A DNA stretch of 64,000 nt from contig NZ_WUQY01000001.1 in the NCBI RefSeq assembly GCF_009829085.1, positions 186,001 through 250,000 on the forward strand, in the 5' to 3' direction. This DNA comes from Sphingobacterium bovisgrunnientis. Its GTDB lineage: Bacteria; Bacteroidota; Bacteroidia; Sphingobacteriales; Sphingobacteriaceae. The position numbers and the translations under genes were made by a program. This document shows, piece after piece, positions 43,207 to 51,288 of this stretch (position 1 is the stretch's first letter; every line of letters begins with the position of its first letter). Below the pieces are notes generated by a model. That model did no database searches and was not told the origin of the DNA. It worked only from the letters and a program-made list of their open reading frames with translations.

Positions 43207-43971
43207 TTATTTCTTTAATACTTGTTTCAATAATTCAGGCTCGTCCGTCGTGATATAATCTACTTTTTGATCAATGAAGTATTGCATATCCTCTTGATTG
43301 TTCACCGTCCAAACATTGATTTTCATTTTTCGTTCTTTAGCTTGTTGAATATATGTTGGATTATTCTTGAATACATTGTAATTGAAATCCATTTCAGAAA
43401 AACCGTCGTTGTAGAGATCTATAGGACTTTTATTGCTACCCAAATATTGCACGCGTACTTTTTTATCCAATTTCTTCAAGTGTAAACATGCATCATAACT
43501 AAATGAGATGAAAATCGTTTTTTTCAAACCTTTCATTTTTTTCACCAAATTGTACGCTAATTCAGCAGCTTGAACAGAGCGTTCTACCCCCAATGCGCTC
43601 GGTTTAATTTCAAAAACCATTTTAGTACGTTTTTGTTTCAAGCCTTCGCGTAAGTATTCTTCTGCCGTAGGCAATTTCTCACCATTAGCTAGTTTTTTCT
43701 GACTTAATGTCGCGTAATCGTTAGTGGCTATATCCGTTCCTTGGTAATCATTATCGTGATTGACAACCAAGACATCGTCTTTGGCCAATACAACATCAAA
43801 TTCAGTTCCCCAGACTTTTTGTTCAATGGCATGTTTTAACGCCGCAATTGAATTTTGAGGCACTTTTGTGTTTTTCCAAACACCGCGATGAGCAACAATT
43901 TTGGTGGATTGTGCAAATGTTGTAATGGCAAATGTGGATAGTAATAAGATAAGTAATGAAATGTTTTTCAT
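43207..43971 (-). CDS. secreted glycerophosphodiester phosphodiesterase family protein (second copy)
   Basis: 254 residues from the ATG at 43971, which begins a clear signal peptide (MKNISLLILLLSTFAITTFA); a longer frame from 44034 has no signal and overlaps the upstream gene. GDPD features: IVAHRGVWKNTKVPQNS, GTEFDVVLAKDDVLVVNHD and MVFEIKPS, the last being the usual metal-binding Glu-Ile-Lys. It differs clearly from the GDPD at 38666, so this is not a recent duplication. Middle gene of the NAGPA-GDPD-EEP operon, 16 bases after the NAGPA stop. Confidence 0.92.
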   Translation of the reverse strand: MKNISLLILLLSTFAITTFAQSTKIVAHRGVWKNTKVPQNSIAALKHAIEQKVWGTEFDVVLAKDDVLVVNHDNDYQGTDIATNDYATLSQKKLANGEKLPTAEEYLREGLKQKRTKMVFEIKPSALGVERSVQAAELAYNLVKKMKGLKKTIFISFSYDACLHLKKLDKKVRVQYLGSNKSPIDLYNDGFSEMDFNYNVFKNNPTYIQQAKERKMKINVWTVNNQEDMQYFIDQKVDYITTDEPELLKQVLKK

Positions 43972-43987
43972 AATCGTAAGTGCTGAT

Positions 43988-44818
43988 TTATTTAGTAAAG
44001 TATATGATATTAGAAACTTTTCGCTCGCCTGCATGATCGAATTTGTTATTGTCTGCAGGATAGTTCACAATGCCATTATGCGGCTGATCGCGAATATACA
44101 TTGACGTACTCCCACCACCATCAAGATTCATTGCATTTTCGCAACCATACCACTTTAGGATATTGGTCAACTCATGCAAGTTCATGCCTTGCGATTCATT
44201 TCTACGACCATCCACAGTAATGAGGATTAATTTATTTCCTTTTAATCCAATGGCAGTTCGCGGATGTCTATTGTCATTAAATGCATTTTTGGAAAGTTGT
44301 ACTCTTGCATCTTGAGCTAAAAGCATTGGTCCAGCAAGCATAATATTTGGGTAGTAGCCAATCGATGAAGAGTCGGAAGTAATACGCGTTGATTTTTTGT
44401 CGAACGCGAAATAAGCATTGGCACGCACACTTTTAGAAAGTGTCTGGTTCACAACGAAATTTTCAACTTTGATAAAATCAACTGCTCCACCATTTTTCAT
44501 ATCAAAGAATCCACCATTAATCGCCACTATCGCATTTGCTTCTTGCGCTAGTTTGGATGTCAATTCACGACTTTTTGGAAGGGCTTTGAGTCCAAATTTT
44601 TTTTGATTCTTCTTAAGATCAATTTCAAGGATGTTTATGATCTGATTGCTATTGAATATGGTTGACGTAGAAGCGCTTTTCCACAGAATTCCTTTAACAA
44701 TTTTTTTAGTTTGCCAAAGTTGTTGTACAAATGCGAGCGAATCTTTCTCGCTACTTGTTTGACTAAAACTTAGTAAGGGAAATAAGATTATAAATAAAAA
44801 GGCAGTAATGTTTTTCAT
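43988..44818 (-). CDS. secreted phosphodiester glycosidase (NAGPA-type)
   Basis: 276 residues with signal peptide MKNITAFLFIILFPLLSFS. The NAGPA domain shows INGGFFDMKNGG, GPMLLAQDARVQL, RTAIGLKGNKLILITVDGR and NLDGGGSTSMYI. In animals this domain removes GlcNAc from GlcNAc-1-phospho-6-mannose (the uncovering enzyme); bacterial members hydrolyse sugar-phosphodiester linkages in exopolymers. First gene of a three-gene phosphodiester operon. Its ATG lies in the loop of a terminator-like hairpin (44800-44829). Confidence 0.92.
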   Translation of the reverse strand: MKNITAFLFIILFPLLSFSQTSSEKDSLAFVQQLWQTKKIVKGILWKSASTSTIFNSNQIINILEIDLKKNQKKFGLKALPKSRELTSKLAQEANAIVAINGGFFDMKNGGAVDFIKVENFVVNQTLSKSVRANAYFAFDKKSTRITSDSSSIGYYPNIMLAGPMLLAQDARVQLSKNAFNDNRHPRTAIGLKGNKLILITVDGRRNESQGMNLHELTNILKWYGCENAMNLDGGGSTSMYIRDQPHNGIVNYPADNNKFDHAGERKVSNIIYFTK

Positions 44819-44829
44819 AATTACTGCCT
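44800..44829 (-). terminator. hairpin over the NAGPA start codon, terminator-like
   Basis: Perfect 10-bp arms aggcagtaat/attactgcct (44820-44829 and 44800-44809) with a 10-base loop that contains the NAGPA ATG (44816-44818), followed on the minus strand by TTTTTATTTA. It can act as terminator of the upstream rlmL-type/HD operon and, on the NAGPA message, could hide or display the start codon. Confidence 0.6.
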
Positions 44830-44862
44830 AATTTAAATATCTTATATTAATTTAAAGTACGA

Positions 44863-45510
44863 TTATCTTTTTCCTTCCCATTCTGCATAAAATTGTTGCA
44901 AAAATCCTTCCATATATTGATGTCTTTGTTCCGCTATTGCTTTCGCCGTAGGTGTATTCATTTTATCTTTGAGCAACAATAATTTCTCATAGAAGTGATT
45001 AATCGTAGGAGCTGTAGTATTTTTGTATTCCTCTTTACTCAAGTTCGTTTTCGGTTTTATGTTTGGATCATACATCTCTCTATTTTTGTATCCACCATAA
45101 CTAAAAGCTCTGGCAATTCCTATAGCGCCAATTGCGTCTAATCGATCCGCATCTTGTGCTATTTCCAATTCTTTGGAATGAAATGCTACTTCTCCCAACG
45201 AAGCCTTGAAAGACATATTCAGAATGATATTCTGTACATGCTCTATAATTTTTTGATCTACACCTATTGAAGCTAAAAATTCGCCAGCCACACGTGGACC
45301 AATGGTTTCGTCACCATCATGAAATTTACTGTCAGCGATATCGTGCAAGAGTGCAGTCAATTCGCAGACAAGATGGTCGGCTTCTTCTGTTTCTAGTATC
45401 AATTTCGTATTGTTCCAAACACGCTGTATATGCCACCAATCATGTCCTGATTCAGCAAATTTCAGCCTATCTTGTACAAATGCTACGGTTAGATCAATTG
45501 TTTGTTGCAT
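44863..45510 (-). CDS. HD-domain hydrolase
   Basis: 215 residues. The HD signature is visible as HDWWHIQRVWNNTKLI at the start, ALLHDIADSKFHDGDE (His-Asp pair), and EIAQDADRLDAIGAIGIARAF further on (third metal Asp). The pattern matches the YedJ-type phosphohydrolase family of about 215 residues; substrate unknown. Its start lies within the last 17 bases of the upstream THUMP methyltransferase gene, which indicates translational coupling. Whether it serves RNA or nucleotide metabolism with that partner is not known. Confidence 0.92.
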   Translation of the reverse strand: MQQTIDLTVAFVQDRLKFAESGHDWWHIQRVWNNTKLILETEEADHLVCELTALLHDIADSKFHDGDETIGPRVAGEFLASIGVDQKIIEHVQNIILNMSFKASLGEVAFHSKELEIAQDADRLDAIGAIGIARAFSYGGYKNREMYDPNIKPKTNLSKEEYKNTTAPTINHFYEKLLLLKDKMNTPTAKAIAEQRHQYMEGFLQQFYAEWEGKR

Positions 45511-46675
45511 GTGATTTTTCTTTTGTTCCGTCGTAAAGTTCGTATTGTAATAATCTGCAGTCTAATTTACCATTAAAAAATTCAAATCTCCTAGAAGCTT
45601 TTAAACCAATTTTCTTTGCAAGGTCTGGATTGCCTGTAAATACGTAGCCACGGTAATTTTTGCATTCTTGTTTCATAAAATCACCGACACGTTTGTACGT
45701 AAGTTCTAGTTTGCTGTGCGTTCCTAAACGTTCACCATATTCAGGGTTGAACATGATAACCCCTGGTTCTTCGGGAACTGTTGTCTCGGCAAAATCACAT
45801 ACTTCAAATTGAATTAAATGCTCTACACCAGCAGTTTGCGCATTCATCTTTGCAATCTCTACGGCCTGCTCCGAAAGGTCAGAAGCTATGATTTGAGGAA
45901 TATTGTGTTTATTCGCCTTATCTTTTATCAATCTTCTTTCTTCAAAAAAGACTTCCTCATTGTAACCAATGATATGCATGAATGCATAATTCATACGTTG
46001 CAATCCCGGCATTCTGTTTTGTGCAATTAATGCTGCCTCTATTGCTAATGTACCCGAACCACACATTGGATTGATAAATGGTGATTTGCCATCCCATTTT
46101 GTCGCCATAATAGTCGAAGTCGCTAATGCTTCCAACATTGGGGCTTTTCCTGGATGTTTGCGGTAGCCATGTTTAGCTAATGTTTCACCCGAAGTGTCCA
46201 AGAAAATCTCCGCGCGATCTTCCATCCAGTGCAAATGAATCACCGTTTTGTGCGCGTCTGGACCTGTATCTGGACGGACACCTTTTTTATCTTTTATTCT
46301 GTCTACAATCGCATCTTTCACCTTTACATTGGCAAATAATGGGGTAGTGATTGTATCGTTGTGTACATTAGATGTCACCGTGAAATAACCATCAAAAGGG
46401 ATAAGTTCTTCCCATTCGATTTTCACTAATGCATCGTATAATTCTTTTGGATCGTTCGCACGGAATGCACTGATTTCATATAGTACCTGACTTGCGGTAC
46501 GCAGATTAAGATTCAAACGGATACAGTCATTAATAGAAGCATGAAGTTCCACTCCTGTATTGAATGCTCTTTTTATTTCGAATCCTAACTCTTTAATTTC
46601 TTCTTGAAGGAATGGTGATAATCTCTTGTTACAAGTTATAATCACTTTGCTTGCTGTGTTGAAAACTTCTTTCAT
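45494..46675 (-). CDS. THUMP-domain class I rRNA methyltransferase (RlmL/TrmN-like)
   Basis: 393 residues. N-terminal ferredoxin-like/THUMP half (about 1-160; RNA binding) and C-terminal Rossmann methyltransferase half. Landmarks: RKHPGKAPMLEALATSTIM, NPMCGSGTLAIEAALIAQNR (SAM-binding), SDLSEQAVEIAKMNAQTAG, and MFNPEYGERLG. The last replaces the usual NPPY by NPEY, which I recall as common in Bacteroidota orthologues. Probable N2-guanine methylation of 23S rRNA, by family. A leftward TAnnTTTG box lies at 46683-46690, so the message has almost no 5' untranslated region. Confidence 0.92.
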   Translation of the reverse strand: MKEVFNTASKVIITCNKRLSPFLQEEIKELGFEIKRAFNTGVELHASINDCIRLNLNLRTASQVLYEISAFRANDPKELYDALVKIEWEELIPFDGYFTVTSNVHNDTITTPLFANVKVKDAIVDRIKDKKGVRPDTGPDAHKTVIHLHWMEDRAEIFLDTSGETLAKHGYRKHPGKAPMLEALATSTIMATKWDGKSPFINPMCGSGTLAIEAALIAQNRMPGLQRMNYAFMHIIGYNEEVFFEERRLIKDKANKHNIPQIIASDLSEQAVEIAKMNAQTAGVEHLIQFEVCDFAETTVPEEPGVIMFNPEYGERLGTHSKLELTYKRVGDFMKQECKNYRGYVFTGNPDLAKKIGLKASRRFEFFNGKLDCRLLQYELYDGTKEKSHATNN

Positions 46676-46682
46676 ATTTGTG

Positions 46683-46690
46683 CAAAGTTA
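46683..46690 (-). promoter_or_regulatory. TAnnTTTG promoter box for the methyltransferase/HD operon
   Basis: TAACTTTG on the minus strand, 7 bases before the ATG at 46675; implies a near-leaderless transcript. Confidence 0.5.
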
Positions 46691-46744
46691 ATTAATCTTG
46701 AACGCAAAAATTGTGTAATTTTACGGTTTAATACAATTAATGAT

Positions 46745-47119
46745 ATGGAAATCAGAGGAAAAGTTCACGAAGTAGGTGCTGTACAACAGGTTACTGAGTC
46801 TTTTAAAAAGAGAGATATGATTGTTGCATACGCTGAAAACCCACAATTTGTGGAATATATTCGTTTTGAAGCGACGCAAGATAGAGTTAATATATTTGAT
46901 AATTTAGCTGTTGGCGAAGAGGTTGAAGTTTCTTTCAATTTACGTGGTCGTCCATGGACAAATGCGCAAGGTGTTACAACTTATTTCAATTCTTTGGTAG
47001 CTTGGAGAGTGACAAAATTAGCTAATACAGCTGCTGCTTCTGCGCCTTCATATAATGATATGCCAGCTCCAGTAGATATTTCTTCATCAGGTGCTGATGA
47101 CGATGATTTACCATTCTAG
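46745..47119 (+). CDS. DUF3127 protein with SSB-like acidic C-terminus
   Basis: 124 residues. The N-terminal 90 residues fit the small beta-barrel DUF3127 domain (EIRGKVHEVGAVQQVTESF, EVEVSFNLRGRPWTNAQG). A flexible Ala/Ser/Pro linker leads to an acidic end, DDDDLPF, that closely resembles the DDDIPF tip by which single-stranded-DNA-binding protein recruits repair and replication partners. Family function is unknown; OB-fold-like nucleic-acid binding is an inference. Divergent from the methyltransferase operon and monocistronic, with a terminator at 47149-47176. Confidence 0.9.
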   Translation: MEIRGKVHEVGAVQQVTESFKKRDMIVAYAENPQFVEYIRFEATQDRVNIFDNLAVGEEVEVSFNLRGRPWTNAQGVTTYFNSLVAWRVTKLANTAAASAPSYNDMPAPVDISSSGADDDDLPF

Positions 47120-47148
47120 TAAATAAAAACCGTATACCACATACTTTT

Positions 47149-47176
47149 AAAAGCTGTCTCGTTCGAGATAGCTTTT
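47149..47176. terminator. convergent terminator
   Basis: 13-base arms (47149-47161 and 47164-47176) with one G-U pair and a tight turn, followed by a T run. It serves the DUF3127 gene and the convergent acyltransferase gene. Confidence 0.7.
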
Positions 47177-47184
47177 TTTGCTTT

Positions 47185-48198
47185 TTACCCACTCACATAT
47201 TTCCCATAAGGAATTTTCCTCAAGACATAAATTATTCCAATAGAACATAGTATTGTTAATAGCGTTGCAAAAGGTATCACCCAAACTGTACTCATATATT
47301 TGGAGATAAAAGGATGAATATAATTCAGGGGTAGTATATGAACCAAGTAAATCCCAAAACTATGTTCATCGACAATCTGAATCCATTTGGGAAGTTTGGC
47401 GTCTTGTGGTATTATCTTTTTGAAGAAAATAAACAAAAAGCCAGCTGCGAGAGCCGTATTTGGAAAAACATAATGATACCAATGGGGATTGTATTTATTT
47501 GCGGATAAACTCCATGTGTACGTCATGTAAGCTGTGAACATGGAAATCGAAATATATCCTATTATAGGTAGCCATTTGTTCCATTTGAATGATTTTACGG
47601 ACAAATAATATCCTAATACCAAGTAACCTAAATAACCTGAAAAGAACGTAAGGTCAAATTTCGGAACTACAGGATAATAAAATTTGTTCATTACGAACAT
47701 CGAAAGAAACCATAATACTAGAAATATCTCTAGTTCTCGTATACTCACCTGATTTATTATTTTGCGTAAGTAAGGAATAGCTAAATACAATCCAATAATC
47801 ATATATAAATACCACAAATGTGCATTTGCGCCATGTAAAATTTTATCTTGTGCAATAGCGATGATTTTTTCTGACGACAATAACGAGAATTTCGTATACC
47901 GATAGAAGTAATAGATTAAATATATTATAGTCCAAAAAGCGAATGGATATATTAATTTGGTAATTCTCTTTTTGTAAAAAGTCCAAGTTTCTTCGTCCTT
48001 GTGTAATAATAATGCACCAGACAACATGACAAATATAGGAACAGAACATCGGGTAGCCGAATTAATCCAATTGGCGTAATTCCAATCAAAGCTATCGGCA
48101 TCAAAGCGATTCAAAAAACCAGTGCTGGCATGAATCAATATGACAAACACTGTCGCTATGACACGTAAGTAGCTGATATAGTTGTTTTTTGTAGCCAT
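47185..48198 (-). CDS. acyltransferase 3 family membrane protein
   Basis: 337 residues, about 10 membrane helices. Acyltransferase-3 family start NNYISYLRVIATVFVILIHAS (family His in the first helix region, IHAS) and conserved NWINSATRCSVPIFVMLSGA with a later HSFGIYLVHILPL. Members transfer acetyl or other acyl groups to surface sugars or peptides. Acceptor unknown, as no glycan synthesis genes adjoin. Monocistronic: convergent terminator on one side and a divergent gene on the other. Confidence 0.9.
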   Translation of the reverse strand: MATKNNYISYLRVIATVFVILIHASTGFLNRFDADSFDWNYANWINSATRCSVPIFVMLSGALLLHKDEETWTFYKKRITKLIYPFAFWTIIYLIYYFYRYTKFSLLSSEKIIAIAQDKILHGANAHLWYLYMIIGLYLAIPYLRKIINQVSIRELEIFLVLWFLSMFVMNKFYYPVVPKFDLTFFSGYLGYLVLGYYLSVKSFKWNKWLPIIGYISISMFTAYMTYTWSLSANKYNPHWYHYVFPNTALAAGFLFIFFKKIIPQDAKLPKWIQIVDEHSFGIYLVHILPLNYIHPFISKYMSTVWVIPFATLLTILCSIGIIYVLRKIPYGKYVSG

Positions 48199-48319
48199 TA
48201 TGTAAAAATATTGAATATTGGAATAGGAATTGAACGTTTTCTGTCTATACGGTGGAATTTATTTCCGCAGAAAGCTTGAAAATTGAGTATATTAGAAGTG
48301 ATTATATTAATTGATAAAA

Positions 48320-49096
48320 ATGGGTTTTGCGACAAAGAAAACTAAAAGATGGGAATTTGGACAACTGAAATGGACTTTTTTGTCTATTTTATTTTTTGTT
48401 CCGCCGATACATCCTTTGGTGATGATGTCGCAAGCTTCCAAAAGTAAAGTGCGTTCTTGGTATGCGTTAGCGTGGGTATTATTAGCTATTCAACTTGGCT
48501 TATTCTTTTCATTTTATTATTTCGCGGGTGCCATGTCTTCAGGCATGTTGGCAACTATTGTTGGATACATAAGTTCGTATATCGTAGGTAATGGGCTGTT
48601 ATTAGGGCAATCCAAAGATTATTTGCAGCGTATAGAACTTTCGGAAGTCAGACAATTGACTTGGGTCAATAACATTGCGCATCAGCGTCGATTAGAATTG
48701 GCGCAAGCCGAAGTGGAAACGCCACAATCATTTGTTACTAAGTTGATGTTTTTTCAAAAAGCTATTCTGAATAGAACGTTGCAAGCCCACACAGAAAAGA
48801 TTGTACGCATGTTTCATTTACTGGAACAACGTGATATTATGGAAGCTGAAAAATTTCTGGTAAGGCATGGCACTGTGGTCAATGTATTGCGTGAATATTA
48901 CGATTTGGAACAAACAAAATTGAATAATGCCATAACCTTAGAATCTAAAAACAAGTTGGAATCGGTTTTGGTGCAAGCATCTTCGGCTATTGAGCAAGAT
49001 GTGACAAATTTGATTAAATACCGTTTGTTGGATGTATCTGCTGAGTCAGATGTGTACATTCAAACGCTAAAAAATAAAAAACTACTTAATGACTAA
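48320..49096 (+). CDS. membrane protein with coiled-coil-like tail, unknown; partner of TelA-like gene
   Basis: 258 residues from the ATG at 48320 (a TTG at 48311 would add 3). Three membrane segments at about residues 12-32, 48-75 and 79-98, followed by a long helical, charged, Gln/Glu/Leu-rich region (about 100-258). I recognise no family by sequence. It is 3 bases upstream of a TelA-type gene; in Bacillus, TelA-like proteins are paired with XpaC, which is also an N-terminally membrane-anchored helical protein, so this may be a functional counterpart. That comparison is inference. Confidence 0.7.
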   Translation: MGFATKKTKRWEFGQLKWTFLSILFFVPPIHPLVMMSQASKSKVRSWYALAWVLLAIQLGLFFSFYYFAGAMSSGMLATIVGYISSYIVGNGLLLGQSKDYLQRIELSEVRQLTWVNNIAHQRRLELAQAEVETPQSFVTKLMFFQKAILNRTLQAHTEKIVRMFHLLEQRDIMEAEKFLVRHGTVVNVLREYYDLEQTKLNNAITLESKNKLESVLVQASSAIEQDVTNLIKYRLLDVSAESDVYIQTLKNKKLLND

Positions 49097-49099
49097 AAT

Positions 49100-50203
49100 A
49101 TGAGTACAATAGATTTGACAACTTACGACGATAATACACCGAATAAGAACCAAGAAATTCAGGTTAACTTTTCGGAAGAAGATAAAGCGGTAATCAAACA
49201 ATATAAGGATAAAATAAACTTGCAATCGACTACGGATATCATTCAATTTGGTGTAGCGAGTCAGACGAAAGTAAGTAATTTTTCGAATGAAATCTTAAAG
49301 CAAGTTCGAACAAAAGATATGGGCGGTGCAGAGGATATTTTATTGAATCTACGTTCGGATATCAAATCTTTTGATGAAAATCTAAATAAAAAGCCGTTGA
49401 TTCCTTTTTTTGATACATTGAAGAAAAAGGTGCAACGAATGCGTACAGAGTATGCTTCGGTGGAAAAAAATATACATCAAATTGAACTAAAATTAGAAGG
49501 GCATTATAAAACCTTGTTGAAAGATGTCAATATATTTGATAAGCTTTTCCAAGAAAACCAGAATTATTTCAAAGAGCTTTCTTTGCATATTGCGGCAGGA
49601 GAGGAGAAATTGCAAGAAGTACATTCGGTGACGTTGCCACAATTACGAAAAGAAGCGGAGGAATCGGGAGATCAACACAAAATCCAAGCATACAAAGATA
49701 TGGAGCAGCATGTCGTACGTTTTGAGCGTAAGATTCATGATTTGAAGTTAACGCGTATGGTCGTTTTGCAAACTGCTCCACAGATTCGTATGATCCAAAG
49801 CAACAGTTCATCGCTGATGGAAAAAATCCAATCCAGTATTGTGAATACTTTACCGCTTTGGAAAAATCAAATGGTATTGACTTTGGGTATTGCGCATTCG
49901 CAACGTGCTTTAGAAGCACAGAAAGCGGTGACTGATGCAACAAATGAATTGTTACGTAAGAATTCTGAAATGCTCAAAGAATCTACAATCAATGTAGCAC
50001 GTGAAACGGAACGTGGAATAGTTGATATCGAGACGATCAAAAAGGCGAATGTTGACATTATCAGCACAATCGAACAGGTATTACAAATTCAACGAGATGG
50101 TCGCGAAAAACGTAAAGTCGTAGAGCAAGAATTATTACAATCCGAAAACGAATTAAAGCAAAATTTGCTGAAGTCTTCAGACGATTCGAAGTTAATAAAT
50201 TAG
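49100..50203 (+). CDS. TelA family toxic anion resistance protein
   Basis: 367 residues, soluble and mostly helical. The TelA pattern is clear in the second half: LPLWKNQMVLTLGIAHSQRA, EAQKAVTDATNELLRKNSEM and ARETERGIVDIETIKKAN. TelA-type proteins were named for tellurite resistance but also occur with stress or cell-envelope functions; no ter genes are present here. Three bases after the membrane-protein gene, so the two are translated from one message. A GC-rich terminator follows at 50205-50227. Confidence 0.92.
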   Translation: MSTIDLTTYDDNTPNKNQEIQVNFSEEDKAVIKQYKDKINLQSTTDIIQFGVASQTKVSNFSNEILKQVRTKDMGGAEDILLNLRSDIKSFDENLNKKPLIPFFDTLKKKVQRMRTEYASVEKNIHQIELKLEGHYKTLLKDVNIFDKLFQENQNYFKELSLHIAAGEEKLQEVHSVTLPQLRKEAEESGDQHKIQAYKDMEQHVVRFERKIHDLKLTRMVVLQTAPQIRMIQSNSSSLMEKIQSSIVNTLPLWKNQMVLTLGIAHSQRALEAQKAVTDATNELLRKNSEMLKESTINVARETERGIVDIETIKKANVDIISTIEQVLQIQRDGREKRKVVEQELLQSENELKQNLLKSSDDSKLIN

Positions 50204-50204
50204 T

Positions 50205-50227
50205 AAGAGCCGCTTTAAGCGGCTCTT
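50205..50227 (+). terminator. intrinsic terminator after the TelA-like gene
   Basis: 9-bp GC-rich stem aagagccgc/gcggctctt (50205-50213 and 50219-50227) with a 5-base loop, immediately after the stop codon. Confidence 0.75.
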
Positions 50228-50278
50228 GTTAATTATATACGTCATTTCGATGTTAGGAGTAGGAGAAATTCAATTATT

Positions 50279-51229
50279 TTATTCCTCTATCAGGGAAATT
50301 TCATAAATATCAATTCTCTTGATACTTTCATCTTTTCCTTCAGCTGTTATTTCTTTGTATAGTTCAATATAAGTAGCTACACCATAAGCTGAATTATATT
50401 GATACGTATTATGGAAGTAAATGTCCATTTGCAGATCTTTAAATTCTTGTTCGTTAATAGGTTTTTCTTTGTTTTCGTATTTTTTGAAAAAATCAAAAAC
50501 TTTTTCCATGAAATTTCCTTCAACTGTCATCTCTTGGATTATAGAGATAAAATCATTTTCTTGGTCGTATTCATCACAATACAGTATTCCATTCATGGTG
50601 ATAGGAGCGTTTAAAATTGGTGCAACAATTTCTTCTTCAAATGGAATGGTATCTCGAAGATTGAGTGAAGCACCCAAAGCATAATGTAAAGCATGTATGT
50701 CTTGCGCATATGTAGTAATTAATGACTTCGGATCTATGGAACCTATAAATCCCTTTATAAATTCTAGTGTTTTTTCATCATTCGTTTCTGCGCTTAGAAT
50801 ATTTAATAATCTTTCGAAGTCATAAGATATCTTCTCGGAAAGTTCATCCTCATCTATAATACGCTTAAAGGCCCCTAACTCATTTGTTTCATAATCGAAT
50901 TTTATAGTAGATAACTCAATAAGCTTTTGTTGTATGTTTTCTTCTAAATTACTCAACTGAGGCGTTGCAAATACATCTAAAGTTCGATAATAGCTGATAA
51001 TATAGTTTGAATCTGTAGAGTCTTTTACTGTGATTTTAAAATTGAAGGAATTTTCAGTGGTCTTTGATTCTTTAGTACTACTAGAATCAATAGATATTTT
51101 TAAGACAGAATAATTTAAAGTTTCTCCCTTAGATATATAGGAAATCAAATTAATAGTTTTGGTACTATCACTTTGACCATAACAAACATTAATAAGAATT
51201 GTGGCAATAAGGAATAAAAGTCTTTTCAT
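50279..51229 (-). CDS. secreted protein of unknown function
   Basis: 316 residues with a signal peptide MKRLLFLIATILINVCYG. The mature protein is acidic and rich in Ile/Glu/Asp with beta-type patterns and a Cys at GILYCDEYDQE. No family is recognised with certainty; the organisation resembles secreted DUF6263-like proteins of Bacteroidota (tentative). It has a short gap to the following lipoprotein gene (51289) and may be co-transcribed with fumC and that lipoprotein, which lie upstream on the same strand. Confidence 0.6.
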   Translation of the reverse strand: MKRLLFLIATILINVCYGQSDSTKTINLISYISKGETLNYSVLKISIDSSSTKESKTTENSFNFKITVKDSTDSNYIISYYRTLDVFATPQLSNLEENIQQKLIELSTIKFDYETNELGAFKRIIDEDELSEKISYDFERLLNILSAETNDEKTLEFIKGFIGSIDPKSLITTYAQDIHALHYALGASLNLRDTIPFEEEIVAPILNAPITMNGILYCDEYDQENDFISIIQEMTVEGNFMEKVFDFFKKYENKEKPINEQEFKDLQMDIYFHNTYQYNSAYGVATYIELYKEITAEGKDESIKRIDIYEISLIEE

Positions 51230-51288
51230 ATTGGGTTAAAAATTTAAACTAAAAATGCCAATATTATTTGGCATTTTAAGTTTAAATT

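Noticed and set aside
43972-44034. Longer start for the second GDPD
   Set aside because: Overlaps the NAGPA gene and hides the signal peptide that begins at 43971.
31444-44818. Entire interval as one polysaccharide-utilisation operon
   Set aside because: Terminators at 38567-38603 and 39573-39615, strand changes and unrelated genes (pepT, nitroreductase) break it into several units; only a functional association is proposed.
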